Origin: AM-1111 sp046302135
Lineage (GTDB): Bacteria; Bacteroidota; Bacteroidia; B-17B0; Aurantibacillaceae
Length of the DNA: 21,253 bases
Assembly: GCA_046302135.1 (NCBI GenBank)
Contig: JBKCIQ010000149.1
Location: 1 to 21,253, forward strand
Direction: 5' to 3'
Shown here: piece after piece, positions 1 to 6,361 of the stretch
How the letters are laid out: each line of letters opens with the position of its first letter
Position numbering within the stretch: the first letter of the stretch is position 1
Translations under genes and position numbers: made by a program
The notes under the pieces: model-generated
Told to the model about the DNA's origin: nothing
The model's database searches: none
The model's input: only the letters and a program-made list of their open reading frames with translations

Positions 1-139
1 CAACATTATAGCAACAAAAGTAGAGGAAAAAGTGTTGTTAAGCAACAAAAAAAGGAAGGAAGATTTATTATATTATCAACAATAACAGGCAGTTACAGAA
101 CAAAAGAAGGTACTTTACTTTCCGATACAAAAACTATAC
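1..139. repeat. Terminal direct repeat, left copy
   Basis: Bases 1-139 are identical to 21115-21253 at the right end, checked base by base at both edges. An exact overlap of this kind at the two ends of a sequence is the usual sign of a circular molecule read past its start. The unique circle is then about 21,114 bp. The block contains two AGCAACA motifs (10-16 and 41-47) and an inverted repeat TGTTG-N5-CAACA at 33-47. A true terminally redundant linear molecule is the alternative. Confidence 0.93.
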
Positions 140-271
140 TCCCCTTGTGTATCAATGCTTTGCGAGGAATGTGTGTCAAATAAGCAACAAGAGTTATTAA
201 CACAAGTGAAAGCACATAGAAATCAAGTGAAGAATCTTTGTGTTTTTTTTAGTTCAGTGAATTTAAATTTT

Positions 272-337
272 AATACACTTTTCATACTCTAACCATACTT
301 TAGCCATACACTCACTATACCGCTAAATTACACCATA
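272..337. repeat. Six 11-bp tandem units with nATAC core
   Basis: Units start at 272, 283, 294, 305, 316 and 327, exactly 11 bp apart. They read AATACACTTTT, CATACTCTAAC, CATACTTTAGC, CATACACTCAC, TATACCGCTAA and ATTACACCATA. The first five share ATAC at the same phase and the sixth reads TTAC. Spacing of one helical turn puts the cores on one face of the helix, as in replication iterons or recombinase arm-type sites. The outer copies are degenerate. Confidence 0.6.
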
Positions 338-391
338 ATTTTAATATGTTATTTGCAAACAAGAGCAAAAAGATAACATAGAGTGCAAAGG

Positions 392-414
392 AAGCATAAA
401 TTATGTTTATGCTT
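392..414. promoter_or_regulatory. Perfect inverted repeat, candidate operator
   Basis: AAGCATAAA, a 5-base spacer, then TTTATGCTT, a perfect 9-bp inverted repeat. It covers the place where the -33 element should lie relative to the TAATTTTG box at 425-432. A protein bound here would block the promoter of the four-gene cassette. Confidence 0.5.
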
Positions 415-424
415 TAAGTGCCTA

Positions 425-432
425 TAATTTTG
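425..432 (+). promoter_or_regulatory. Bacteroidota-type -7 promoter element for the 473 cassette
   Basis: TAATTTTG matches the Bacteroidota -7 consensus TAnnTTTG exactly. It lies about 40 bp before the ATG at 473. The usual upstream TTTG box is poor (TTATG at 401-405) and is buried in the inverted repeat at 392-414. Confidence 0.5.
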
Positions 433-472
433 ATTTAAATATTCATTTAGTATTAATTAAAAATTTAAAATT

Positions 473-1222
473 ATGGCTCGCCAAAAAGGTATTATTAAGA
501 TTGAAGGAACTCTACAAGATTTAACCTTCTACAAAACAAAAGATGGTGATTTGGTAAAAACCAAAACATCAATAAGCGGTGAAAGAATTGCTAACGATCC
601 TGCTTTTATAAGAACAAGAGAAAATGGTGCAGAGTTTGGAAATTCTGCGGCATCAGGAAAACTAACCCGCTCATCTTTAAGAATCATTTCTTTAAATGCA
701 ACAGATAGCAAAGTTGTTTCAAGATTAACTAAAGTAATGACTCAAATTAAAAATCTTGATACAACAAGTGCAAGAGGTTTGAGAAATGTAGGTGTTGCGA
801 TTGCTAATGCACCTGCAAAAGCATTGCTGAAAGGTTTTGATTTTAACACTGATGCATTACTTGGTAGTGTACTGTTTAAACCTTATACAGTAAATACCAC
901 TACTGGTGTTATCACCATAACAGGTATAGTACCAAACACTGATGTAATTTGGCCACAAGGTGCAACTCATATCAGCTTTACAGGGTGTTTCGCAAATATA
1001 AATTATGTGACCGGTGTAACTGATGTTAAGTTAACAAACGTAACAAACTTACCTATCAATGGAACGGCTTCAACTGTTACATTAACACCAACAGCAGTAC
1101 CAACTGGAACAGGAATTAAAGTTTTCTTATTGAAATTGGAATTCTTTCAATTGATAAATGCTGTTCAATATCCTTTGAAAAACGGGGCATATAATGCTTT
1201 AAAAATTGTAGAAGTGATTTAA
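473..1222 (+). CDS. Conserved Bacteroidota protein of unknown function (MARQKG family), 249 aa
   Basis: This is the first gene of a compact four-gene + strand cassette. I recognise the family from memory: many Bacteroidota genomes carry proteins of about 250 aa starting MARQKGI, with an N-terminal FYKTKDG segment, a central IANDPAF and RTRENGAEFG block (about residues 40-55) and a conserved YPLKNGAYNAL ending. No function is known to me. Residues about 50-120 look helical and charged. Residues about 130-249 are rich in T, V, I, N and G in alternating patterns, suggesting a beta-sandwich. There is no signal peptide or membrane segment. The N-terminal region looks made for repeated assembly, so a structural (virion-like or filament) protein is possible, but this is inference. 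The start follows an A-rich leader and a TAATTTTG box. Confidence 0.8.
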   Translation: MARQKGIIKIEGTLQDLTFYKTKDGDLVKTKTSISGERIANDPAFIRTRENGAEFGNSAASGKLTRSSLRIISLNATDSKVVSRLTKVMTQIKNLDTTSARGLRNVGVAIANAPAKALLKGFDFNTDALLGSVLFKPYTVNTTTGVITITGIVPNTDVIWPQGATHISFTGCFANINYVTGVTDVKLTNVTNLPINGTASTVTLTPTAVPTGTGIKVFLLKLEFFQLINAVQYPLKNGAYNALKIVEVI

Positions 1223-1241
1223 TACTTAAATCAATAAGAAA

Positions 1242-1451
1242 ATGGAAAATTTAAATAGCAATAATATCGAAAACGATATGATGATTAGGGTAAAAGCCAA
1301 AAAATGCCCTCGATACAAAGCATCAGCTGAATTGGCTCAAAAAATACAAAGCGTTGATGTTGAATTTAACGAAGATTGTTCTGGGGATTCAGAAATTTTT
1401 GAATTAAATATTTATATCAAAAACAAGCGAATGATAAATGCAGACGCCTAA
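1242..1451 (+). CDS. Small hypothetical protein, 69 aa
   Basis: This is the second gene of the cassette, 19 bp after the 249-aa gene and 12 bp before the next, so almost certainly co-transcribed. I do not recognise the sequence. It is a small soluble acidic/basic protein with two cysteines, a central VDVEFNEDCSGDSEIF stretch and a likely beta-strand FELNIYI near the end. The start is an ATG behind an A-rich leader. Coding status rests on the tight spacing within a terminator-bounded operon. Confidence 0.65.
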   Translation: MENLNSNNIENDMMIRVKAKKCPRYKASAELAQKIQSVDVEFNEDCSGDSEIFELNIYIKNKRMINADA

Positions 1452-1463
1452 AATTTAAAGAAT

Positions 1464-1760
1464 ATGGAAGATTACACAAAAAACAGCTCTTTAGAATTTG
1501 ATATTAGAATCAAATTATTTGATAAAACAAAAGGTGATTTGGTTGATGTTTTTGCTGCAGGTTCAAAATTAACCAAAGCTGATGCGGGTAAAAATATTGA
1601 TACAAGCAATAAAACAATAGATGAGAATACATCTATCACCATTACACCTGTATGCAGGGAGAACGAAAGTAATAACTGTATACCACAAATTACAATTAGT
1701 ACAAATGCTAAGTTGACTAAAGCTGATGCTGGTAAAGTAATTACAAATAATCCAAAGTAA
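1464..1760 (+). CDS. Hypothetical protein with internal KLTKADAGK duplication, 98 aa
   Basis: This is the third gene of the cassette. The nonapeptide KLTKADAGK occurs twice, at residues 35-43 and 83-91, followed by N-I and V-I respectively, so the protein may contain two copies of a small beta-rich unit. Cysteines at 64 and 72 lie between the copies. There is no signal peptide or membrane helix. The stop codon overlaps the next start (TAATG), indicating translational coupling to the small membrane protein. I do not know the family. A repeat like this could mediate binding to a polymeric surface or to the 249-aa protein, but nothing in the sequence proves it. Confidence 0.7.
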   Translation: MEDYTKNSSLEFDIRIKLFDKTKGDLVDVFAAGSKLTKADAGKNIDTSNKTIDENTSITITPVCRENESNNCIPQITISTNAKLTKADAGKVITNNPK

Positions 1761-1966
1761 TGGCAGGAACTAATCACATTGAAGGAGGCACTTTAGTGGG
1801 TACAATGGGCGGAACTTTGTTAGCTGTTATTGTCAATATTAATTCACAAGACATTAGCAAAACTGTTGTGCTTGGTGCAATTGGTGCATGTGTTAGTTTT
1901 ACTGTCACTATGTTATTGAAATATCTGTATCGAAAAATTATTGACTTTATACAGATGAAGCATTAA
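1760..1966 (+). CDS. Small membrane protein with two predicted helices, 68 aa
   Basis: This is the last gene of the cassette, and its ATG shares a base with the preceding stop. Two hydrophobic stretches are visible: about residues 10-27, glycine-rich (TLVGTMGGTLLAVIV), and about 34-54 (VVLGAIGACVSFTVTMLLKYL). They are separated by a short polar loop (NSQDISK) and followed by a basic tail. Size and two-helix layout are holin-like, but holins share too little sequence for that to be more than a possibility. A small inner-membrane anchor for the other cassette products is equally likely. A strong terminator follows 25 bp after the stop. Confidence 0.7.
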   Translation: MAGTNHIEGGTLVGTMGGTLLAVIVNINSQDISKTVVLGAIGACVSFTVTMLLKYLYRKIIDFIQMKH

Positions 1967-1991
1967 TAAACAAGTTTGATTAATGAGAAGA

Positions 1992-2020
1992 GGGTCGCCC
2001 ATTTGGGCGGCCCTTTTTTT
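1992..2020 (+). terminator. Rho-independent terminator of the 473-1966 cassette
   Basis: GGGTCGCCC at 1992-2000 pairs with GGGCGGCCC at 2005-2013, with one G-T wobble, across an ATTT loop. Seven Ts follow at 2014-2020. It sits between the + strand cassette and the convergent gene ending at 2027 and may limit read-through from both sides, although the T tract serves only the + strand. Confidence 0.92.
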
Positions 2021-2026
2021 GTTACA

Positions 2027-2437
2027 TTATTTTAAGACCTGATACATAAGTGCTCTTTTGGCTTCTTTTATCAATTTTATTTGCTCCTGAATCAATTTAG
2101 ACCTTTCGTTGAGCAATTGTATCATTGAAACATTTTTCTCGAATTGTTGAGGCTTTAAATCGATTTTAGACATGGTTGTTTGAACTACTTTTTTTAAATC
2201 ATCCAATCGAATAAATGGAATAACAGAACCTGTTATGAATGGCTGAAAGTACATACCCTGCCACAAACCATAAAAAAGCCAATAGTATCGTTTTTTTTCT
2301 TCTTCATTTGAACATAGACAAACGAAGCAATTCGGGCAAGGTTGATCCAATGGCTTTCCGCTGTTATTACCTTTTGATAGGATAAAAAAATGAGCATCCT
2401 TGTGGGTGCTTTTCATGTTGTGAGTTTTGATTTTCAT
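2027..2437 (-). CDS. DUF6943-like protein, 136 aa
   Basis: The pattern MKIKTH, then HFFILSKGNNSGKP, a CPNCFVCLC cysteine cluster (about residues 34-42), YYWLFYGLWQ, and GSVIPFIRLDDLKKV matches what I remember of DUF6943, a family found in Bacteroidota mobile elements and of unknown function. The GSVIPFIRLDDLKK segment followed by a long helix (about residues 95-130, rich in E, K, Q and L) resembles the end of a type I restriction specificity half, where a target-recognition domain is followed by a coiled coil. That comparison is inference. The cysteines could bind zinc. It is transcribed alone, convergent to the four-gene cassette. Confidence 0.75.
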   Translation of the reverse strand: MKIKTHNMKSTHKDAHFFILSKGNNSGKPLDQPCPNCFVCLCSNEEEKKRYYWLFYGLWQGMYFQPFITGSVIPFIRLDDLKKVVQTTMSKIDLKPQQFEKNVSMIQLLNERSKLIQEQIKLIKEAKRALMYQVLK

Positions 2438-2534
2438 GGTTTACGAGCTTTAAAATTTTGCTCGCTTCGCTCACAACTATTTTTAAAAGAAAAAATAAAA
2501 ACCGAAAAAAATAAAAAAGAAAGCCTATTAAAAA

Positions 2535-2690
2535 GGGCTGTGCAAGATGGTTTGTCAAGGTTTTTGTCTGAAAAAATACTACCTGAAAGGTGGAGATTTT
2601 TTTAGCAAAACCCGGAGGGCTTGACCTTTATAAACCAAAAGCGTAGGCATGTGTGGCACAGCCCCAACTTTGCTTTGTTTTTTTAATTTA
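2535..2690 (+). ncRNA. Candidate structured RNA between divergent genes
   Basis: Nested complementary segments are visible. The outer stem is GGGCTGTGC (2535-2543) with GCACAGCCC (2656-2664), 9 of 9. Inside it, GGTTT (2549-2553) pairs with AAACC (2632-2636) and GTCAAG (2554-2559) with CTTGAC (2620-2625). An inner hairpin lies at 2579-2593 (ACCT-GAA-AGGT plus flanking C-G and T-G pairs). A T-rich run follows at about 2673-2687. The wobble pair favours transcription from the + strand. It lies between the divergent genes at 2437 and 2714, so a leader of the 213-aa gene or an oriT-like site are alternatives. No known family is recognised. Confidence 0.4.
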
Positions 2691-2713
2691 GTTGTATAGA
2701 AAATTATAATAAT

Positions 2714-3355
2714 ATGAAAATCAAAAAAAAAATTGCTTACAAACACAAATCCAATAGCAGAGAAATTTTATATGCTTTAATAGAATATCCAAAATATTGT
2801 AAGCTATTGCTTGATAATAATAAAGCATATTACCAATTACTTAAATGGGTGATAAATTTTTCTTATAATAAAACAGAGGAAACTTTGATACCTGACATAA
2901 AAAATGTTTCAAAGGAAACTAGTATTTCATATAATATTATAGCAAAGTATATAGCTGATATATACAATGATGTATTTGAATTGAATTATGATAAGCCAAA
3001 TAAGTTTATAATTGACAAACAAACTGCCTGTAGAGTTAGTTTTAACTATCTTGGCTCATATGCATCATTTGTCGTAGGTTTTAATTATATACCAAGAGTA
3101 GGAGAGCAATTTAATTTCCCTTTTATAAAGCCAAAAATGGGTGCTGAATTATTTTGGGTTAAAGAGGTAACACATGAAATGTTAGATGGATACCAAATTA
3201 TTACTATTTATTTAACTTACGATGAACCTAATAATTATTTACAACTACTCAAGGAAAAAGCGTATCTGCATCATGAATTAGATTGGATGGAATATAGAGG
3301 TGAGTTAGATTCAGATGTTAAAGAGAAATTAATACGGTATAATCATAATTTATAA
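2714..3355 (+). CDS. Hypothetical protein with possible winged-helix region, 213 aa
   Basis: I do not recognise a named family, though proteins like this occur in Bacteroidota mobile elements as far as I recall. The N-terminus is strongly basic (KIKKKIAYKHK). Residues about 55-95 (LIPDIKNVSKETSISYNIIAKYI and onwards) have the helix-turn-helix rhythm of a winged-helix DNA-binding domain. Residues about 105-185 look like beta-strands (VSFNYLGSYASFVVGFNYIP, YQIITIYLTYDEP), and the C-terminus is a charged helix. It starts at an ATG after an A-rich stretch and follows the candidate structured RNA, which may be its leader. A DNA-binding regulator or replication accessory protein is a guess. Confidence 0.75.
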   Translation: MKIKKKIAYKHKSNSREILYALIEYPKYCKLLLDNNKAYYQLLKWVINFSYNKTEETLIPDIKNVSKETSISYNIIAKYIADIYNDVFELNYDKPNKFIIDKQTACRVSFNYLGSYASFVVGFNYIPRVGEQFNFPFIKPKMGAELFWVKEVTHEMLDGYQIITIYLTYDEPNNYLQLLKEKAYLHHELDWMEYRGELDSDVKEKLIRYNHNL

Positions 3356-4140
3356 AACTGTGTGTGAAAATTTGCAGGTTATACAGCCTTGAGCAAGCGT
3401 TGGAAAAAGTGGCTGCAAAAAATGGAGTGTAGCGAAATGGTTTGCGGACAATTGTGTAGCTACTGCGAGCCGAACTGCGAGCGGAGCTGAGGGTGAGAGC
3501 AACGGAGCATGAGGAACGAATGCGGTTGCGACCTATGTTGAAAACACGAGGAGCTGGCGAAGTTTTTGTTGCTATGTGTAAAGAAAAATTTGCTTTAGCT
3601 ATGCATAAGACAAGAAAAGCAAATGTGGGTTACAAAAACTATGACAGCACCGAAGCCCGAAGCGACCCGCAGGCGAGCAAAAATAATAGGTAGCCGGTGG
3701 ACTGATAAGCTGCCGAATGAATGGTAACGAAACGAGCCAGCAAAGCGGCTAAGTGAAGTGAAAATGAAGGAGGTGGCTTAGCAGGACAAAATAGGCTACC
3801 ATGAGGAAGAGGGAGGAACTGCAAAAAACATGACAAGCTGAGGAACGAACCCAAAGGGCAACACTGCTTATTTTAAAACATTAAAAGATTTAAACACACT
3901 TAAAATGTGCTGTGTTGGCTTGGCGTGATTTTTTGCTGACGACCGATGACGAATACCTTATAACCTGCTTTGGCTTTGTGCGGTGGGTTTATTTCCCTTA
4001 ATACGCATTATGATTACTATAAAAAAACACTAAAAATAACATACAAGAGAGCATACAAGAGAATTTAAATGTTAAAAAATAGTTAATAAGTATAAAGAGA
4101 AGATAGGAGGAAAACAAAAGAAGATGTATAAATTTACAAA
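3356..4140. other. Long non-coding block with inverted repeats, candidate large structured RNA
   Basis: About 780 bp without a credible gene. From about 3400 to 3870 the + strand is visibly purine- and G-rich, unlike the AT-rich surroundings. Perfect inverted pairs occur: TTTGCAG 3371-3377 with CTGCAAA 3413-3419; TTTGCTTT 3589-3596 with AAAGCAAA 3616-3623; GGTAGCC 3689-3695 with GGCTACC 3794-3800; and, nested in the last, GCTAAG 3748-3753 with CTTAGC 3777-3782. CTGCGAGC is repeated at 3463 and 3475. Short ORFs here lack coding character. A large structured RNA, a degraded gene or a transfer/replication site are all possible. Confidence 0.4.
4040..4063. repeat. Two 12-bp tandem copies of CATACAAGAGA
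   Basis: CATACAAGAGAG (4040-4051) is followed directly by CATACAAGAGAA (4052-4063), about 80 bp before the 127-aa gene. The CATAC core is the same as in the units at 283-309, which may be chance. A small operator is the simplest reading. Confidence 0.45.
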
Positions 4141-4524
4141 ATGAAATTGAAACTGAAATTTATTAAGGCGCAAGAAATTGACAAAAATGTCAAATGCGCT
4201 GTGCATAAGACTGGAAAACTGGGTTTTAGCAGTTCAGCAATTGAAAAATTAAAAATAACAACAAACAAGACAATATCTATAGCGATTAATGAAGAAGATA
4301 AAGAGGATGAAAATCTTTATGTTGTAGTCAACGAAAATGATAATGGAGATGGCTTTAGAATAAGCAAGGCAGGTGATTATTATTATGTAAACACCAAAGC
4401 ATTATTTGATAGTATAGGTGTAGATTATAGAAATAAAAAGATAATCTATGATATTGTAGATTTTGAATATGATGGCGAAAAATATTATAAACTTATTAAG
4501 CGGGAGGTTAAGAATAATAAGTAG
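4141..4524 (+). CDS. Hypothetical protein common in Bacteroidota elements, 127 aa
   Basis: A small soluble protein with several recognisable blocks: KTGKLGFSSSAIEKL near residues 23-37, a very acidic middle (NEEDKEDENLYVVVNENDNGD, about 50-70), then GDYYYVNTKALFDSIGVDY (about 79-97) and a basic tail. I recall similar proteins annotated as hypothetical in Bacteroidota, with no function. The repeated strand-turn pattern suggests a small beta-rich fold. It is a single-gene unit, with its own upstream region containing the CATACAAGAGA repeats and its own terminator just after the stop. The start is the first ATG, behind an A-rich leader. Confidence 0.78.
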   Translation: MKLKLKFIKAQEIDKNVKCAVHKTGKLGFSSSAIEKLKITTNKTISIAINEEDKEDENLYVVVNENDNGDGFRISKAGDYYYVNTKALFDSIGVDYRNKKIIYDIVDFEYDGEKYYKLIKREVKNNK

Positions 4525-4536
4525 GAAAAATAAAAA

Positions 4537-4567
4537 CGAGTGTAATGGTAATACACTCGCTTTTTTT
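4537..4567 (+). terminator. Rho-independent terminator after the 127-aa gene
   Basis: CGAGTGTA (4537-4544) and TACACTCG (4552-4559) form a perfect 8-bp stem with a 7-base loop, followed by C and seven Ts (4561-4567). Confidence 0.92.
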
Positions 4568-4758
4568 GGAAATAATATTTTGTGCTTCTGAGGGCTAAAA
4601 ATAAAGGCTATTCACCTTTAATGTATTATTTTCCTTTTTTATAGAGTTCAAATGTATAGTGTTGGAGTTAAATTTCCAAACAAAGTTTTACTCTATTTTA
4701 CCCGACTAGGTGTTAAGTTGTTTTCTAGCACCAATTAATTTAAAATAAAAATTATAAA

Positions 4759-4986
4759 ATGTCAAAAGGTAAAAATCAACACGTAGTACCGCGTAATGGC
4801 GATTGGGCTGTTATTGGTGCTGGAAATGAGAAAGCTACAAAAATAGTAGAAACTCAAAAAGAGGCTATCAAAATAGCAAGAGAAATTTCAATTAATCAAC
4901 AATCTGAATTGCTTATTCACGGAAAAAATGGGCAAATTAGAGAAAGAGATTCGCACGGGAATGATAAATGCCCGCCACGCGGATAA
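4759..4986 (+). CDS. DUF2188 domain protein, 75 aa
   Basis: The sequence follows the DUF2188 pattern along its full length: KNQHVVPRNGDWAV, AGNEKATKIVETQKEAI, a helix AREISINQQSELLIHG, then NGQIRERDSHGNDKCPP. The family is small, widespread in bacteria and of unknown function. The HVVP start, the ET-Q-EAI helix and the HGKNGQIRERDS ending are its hallmarks. It is soluble, with no membrane segment. It begins an apparent two-gene unit with the 45-aa ORF 9 bp downstream, closed by the terminator at 5141. Its job in this element is unknown. Confidence 0.9.
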   Translation: MSKGKNQHVVPRNGDWAVIGAGNEKATKIVETQKEAIKIAREISINQQSELLIHGKNGQIRERDSHGNDKCPPRG

Positions 4987-4995
4987 TCTAAGATT

Positions 4996-5133
4996 ATGAA
5001 ATTCAAAGGAGCTGACCTTATGGCTCAAAATGGTTGTGGTATACTAACTTACCAAGGCAGAAAAGATATAGTGAATTTTTTAGCGAGAGTTCCTGTTTCA
5101 AGAATACCTTGGAAAGAATATACTTACAGTTAA
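4996..5133 (+). CDS. Small hypothetical ORF, 45 aa
   Basis: An ATG at 4996 opens a 45-codon frame ending with TAA at 5131-5133, nine bases after the DUF2188 stop and eight before the terminator stem. The protein starts MKFKGADLMAQNGCG and contains a hydrophobic centre (IVNFLARVPVSRIPW). I do not recognise it. Support comes only from position: it fills the gap between a clear gene and a clear terminator, in line with an operon partner of the DUF2188 gene. A longer reading frame at 5034-5234 overlaps it but runs through the terminator and is less likely. Confidence 0.5.
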   Translation: MKFKGADLMAQNGCGILTYQGRKDIVNFLARVPVSRIPWKEYTYS

Positions 5134-5140
5134 ATAAGAA

Positions 5141-5163
5141 GGGGCCTAAACAGCCCCTTTTTT
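5141..5163 (+). terminator. Rho-independent terminator, convergent genes
   Basis: GGGGC (5141-5145) and GCCCC (5153-5157) form a stem with a 7-base loop, followed by six Ts (5158-5163) and preceded by an A-rich stretch. It closes the DUF2188 unit. The T tract overlaps the stop codon of the convergent nuclease gene at 5162, so the two transcripts meet here. Confidence 0.85.
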
Positions 5164-6361
5164 ATTTTAATACTATCTCTTTCTTATTACTATCAAATCT
5201 GTACTTTAAAATCTCTCCGTTTATTATTAAATGAATTGTTTCTGTAATTACATTTAATGGTGCTATAAACCACTCTCTTGGTGTGTGGCGTTGTCCGTTA
5301 TTATCTGTTACATCTATGCTTAAACATGAGTTGCCAAAGAAATTATGTAACATCTTTTCTAACTTTTGTGGATTCATATTGTAGCATTTAAAAATAGATA
5401 CTACTTCTACTGCTGCCATTAAATAAGTTGGTTCTTTCTCTGCGTTTTTAATGCGTTGCTCCACTTCAATTTCTGAATAACCAATTTTGTAAAGATTATT
5501 GATATTCTTAATTTCTGAATGTGTACTCTTTGATTTTAAAATATAAATATATCCTGCCTCTTTATCTTCCTCTGTTAATTCATGTAAATTTTCAATGATT
5601 TCTTCATTTACTTTATCTGCATTTTCAGAAACCACCCAACCATTATCATACAATAATTTTTCAACTGAACGCTTTAACATGTTAGATTCTGTGCCATTCT
5701 CGAAAATACATCTTGTGCGTCCATCTTCTCTAACTCTTGTACCATCAGGTTTGTAATGTTCTTTTTTTGTAATATTGATTTTCTCTATTAGAAATAAAAT
5801 ACCGTTGTGAACGTAATATGCTCCTTGTCTTAAATTTTGTTGTTTAAATTCAACTATTGTTCGTTTGCCTGACTTTAAATCTGCTTGTACTTCTTTTAAT
5901 TGTGCTTCGTATTTATTGAAATCTTTGCAAGGTTTGCGCCTTGCAACAAAATCTGTTGTCTCTCTATCCTTACTGCTTTTAACGTGTTTAAATTCAAATA
6001 AACTATTATCCTCGGCATCTAATAAGCCAAACGTATCATCGCCTAAAATATCATCTAATGAGTTTATTTCCTTTTTTACAAAGTTTAATAAACCATAGGT
6101 GTCATATTGTTTTAATGATTCAGATTTTTCTTTGTCTTCTCTTAAATTCTTTAAACGTGAATAAAGCATGTGTTCTTGTGGACCTTTTCCAAGCTCTGGT
6201 TCACGATTGTTTTTTTCGTAAAATGCATTTAACTCCTGAAAAGAAGATACTAATCTTTCATCTGCTGTACGCGCAGTTGATGAGCTTGGTTTTACGTTAA
6301 GCAAACCAAATGGATCGTTTGAAAATATTTCTTCTAATATTTTGTCTTTATCCGTTTGCAT
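5162..6361 (-). CDS. GIY-YIG (T5orf172-type) nuclease, last gene of the defence module, 399 aa
   Basis: The C-terminal third carries a GIY-YIG nuclease of the T5orf172/MUG113 kind: GYIYIL at 270-275, YKIG at 291-294, a candidate arginine at 303, a candidate catalytic glutamate at 335 in LEKMLHNFF, and REWF at 362-365. The family cuts DNA with a single metal and the Tyr/Tyr/Arg/Glu set. The N-terminal 260 residues do not match a family I know. They hold three copies of a D-x-[FY]-G-L-L motif (16-21, 87-92, 109-114) and, at about 41-79, a helical segment resembling the end of the helicase. The ATG lies 14 bp inside the helicase gene, so the two are translationally coupled. I infer that this is the cutting subunit of the module. 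Confidence 0.88.
   Translation of the reverse strand: MQTDKDKILEEIFSNDPFGLLNVKPSSSTARTADERLVSSFQELNAFYEKNNREPELGKGPQEHMLYSRLKNLREDKEKSESLKQYDTYGLLNFVKKEINSLDDILGDDTFGLLDAEDNSLFEFKHVKSSKDRETTDFVARRKPCKDFNKYEAQLKEVQADLKSGKRTIVEFKQQNLRQGAYYVHNGILFLIEKINITKKEHYKPDGTRVREDGRTRCIFENGTESNMLKRSVEKLLYDNGWVVSENADKVNEEIIENLHELTEEDKEAGYIYILKSKSTHSEIKNINNLYKIGYSEIEVEQRIKNAEKEPTYLMAAVEVVSIFKCYNMNPQKLEKMLHNFFGNSCLSIDVTDNNGQRHTPREWFIAPLNVITETIHLIINGEILKYRFDSNKKEIVLK

Larger units (their letters stand above)
140..472. other. Non-coding control region, left part (candidate origin or attachment region)
   Basis: No convincing gene lies here. Joined across the circle with 20999-21114, it forms a non-coding region of roughly 590 bp between the divergent HTH/integrase operon and the gene at 473. 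It holds an AGCAACA motif at 183-189, six 11-bp phased units at 272-337, a perfect 9-bp inverted repeat at 392-414 and a probable promoter at 425-432. Repeat-rich DNA next to an integrase/excisionase operon is where an attP or a replication origin would be expected. Which of these it is cannot be told from sequence alone. Confidence 0.5.

Noticed and set aside
272..337. CRISPR array
   Set aside because: Units are 11 bp, without spacers, and no cas gene is present. The same holds for the arrays at 8365 and 21012.
1760..1966. Firm holin call
   Set aside because: Only size and two hydrophobic stretches support it; there is no lysin gene and no sequence match I know.
2367..2605. Two overlapping frames on opposite strands (2367-2558 minus, 2390-2605 plus)
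   Set aside because: Both overlap the start of the better supported DUF6943-like gene and lie in low-complexity A/T-rich DNA and the candidate RNA.
3493..3693. 66-aa + strand frame in the purine-rich block
   Set aside because: Composition and residue use (R, E, A and K rich, no fold-like pattern) are unlike the other proteins here, the ATG has no leader typical of this DNA, and the frame lies over paired RNA-like segments.
3639..3854. 71-aa minus strand frame in the same block
   Set aside because: Leucine/serine-rich translation of the antisense of a purine-rich region; no supporting promoter, neighbour or pattern.
5034..5234. 66-aa + strand frame
   Set aside because: Runs through the terminator at 5141 and into the convergent nuclease gene, and overlaps the better placed 45-aa frame.
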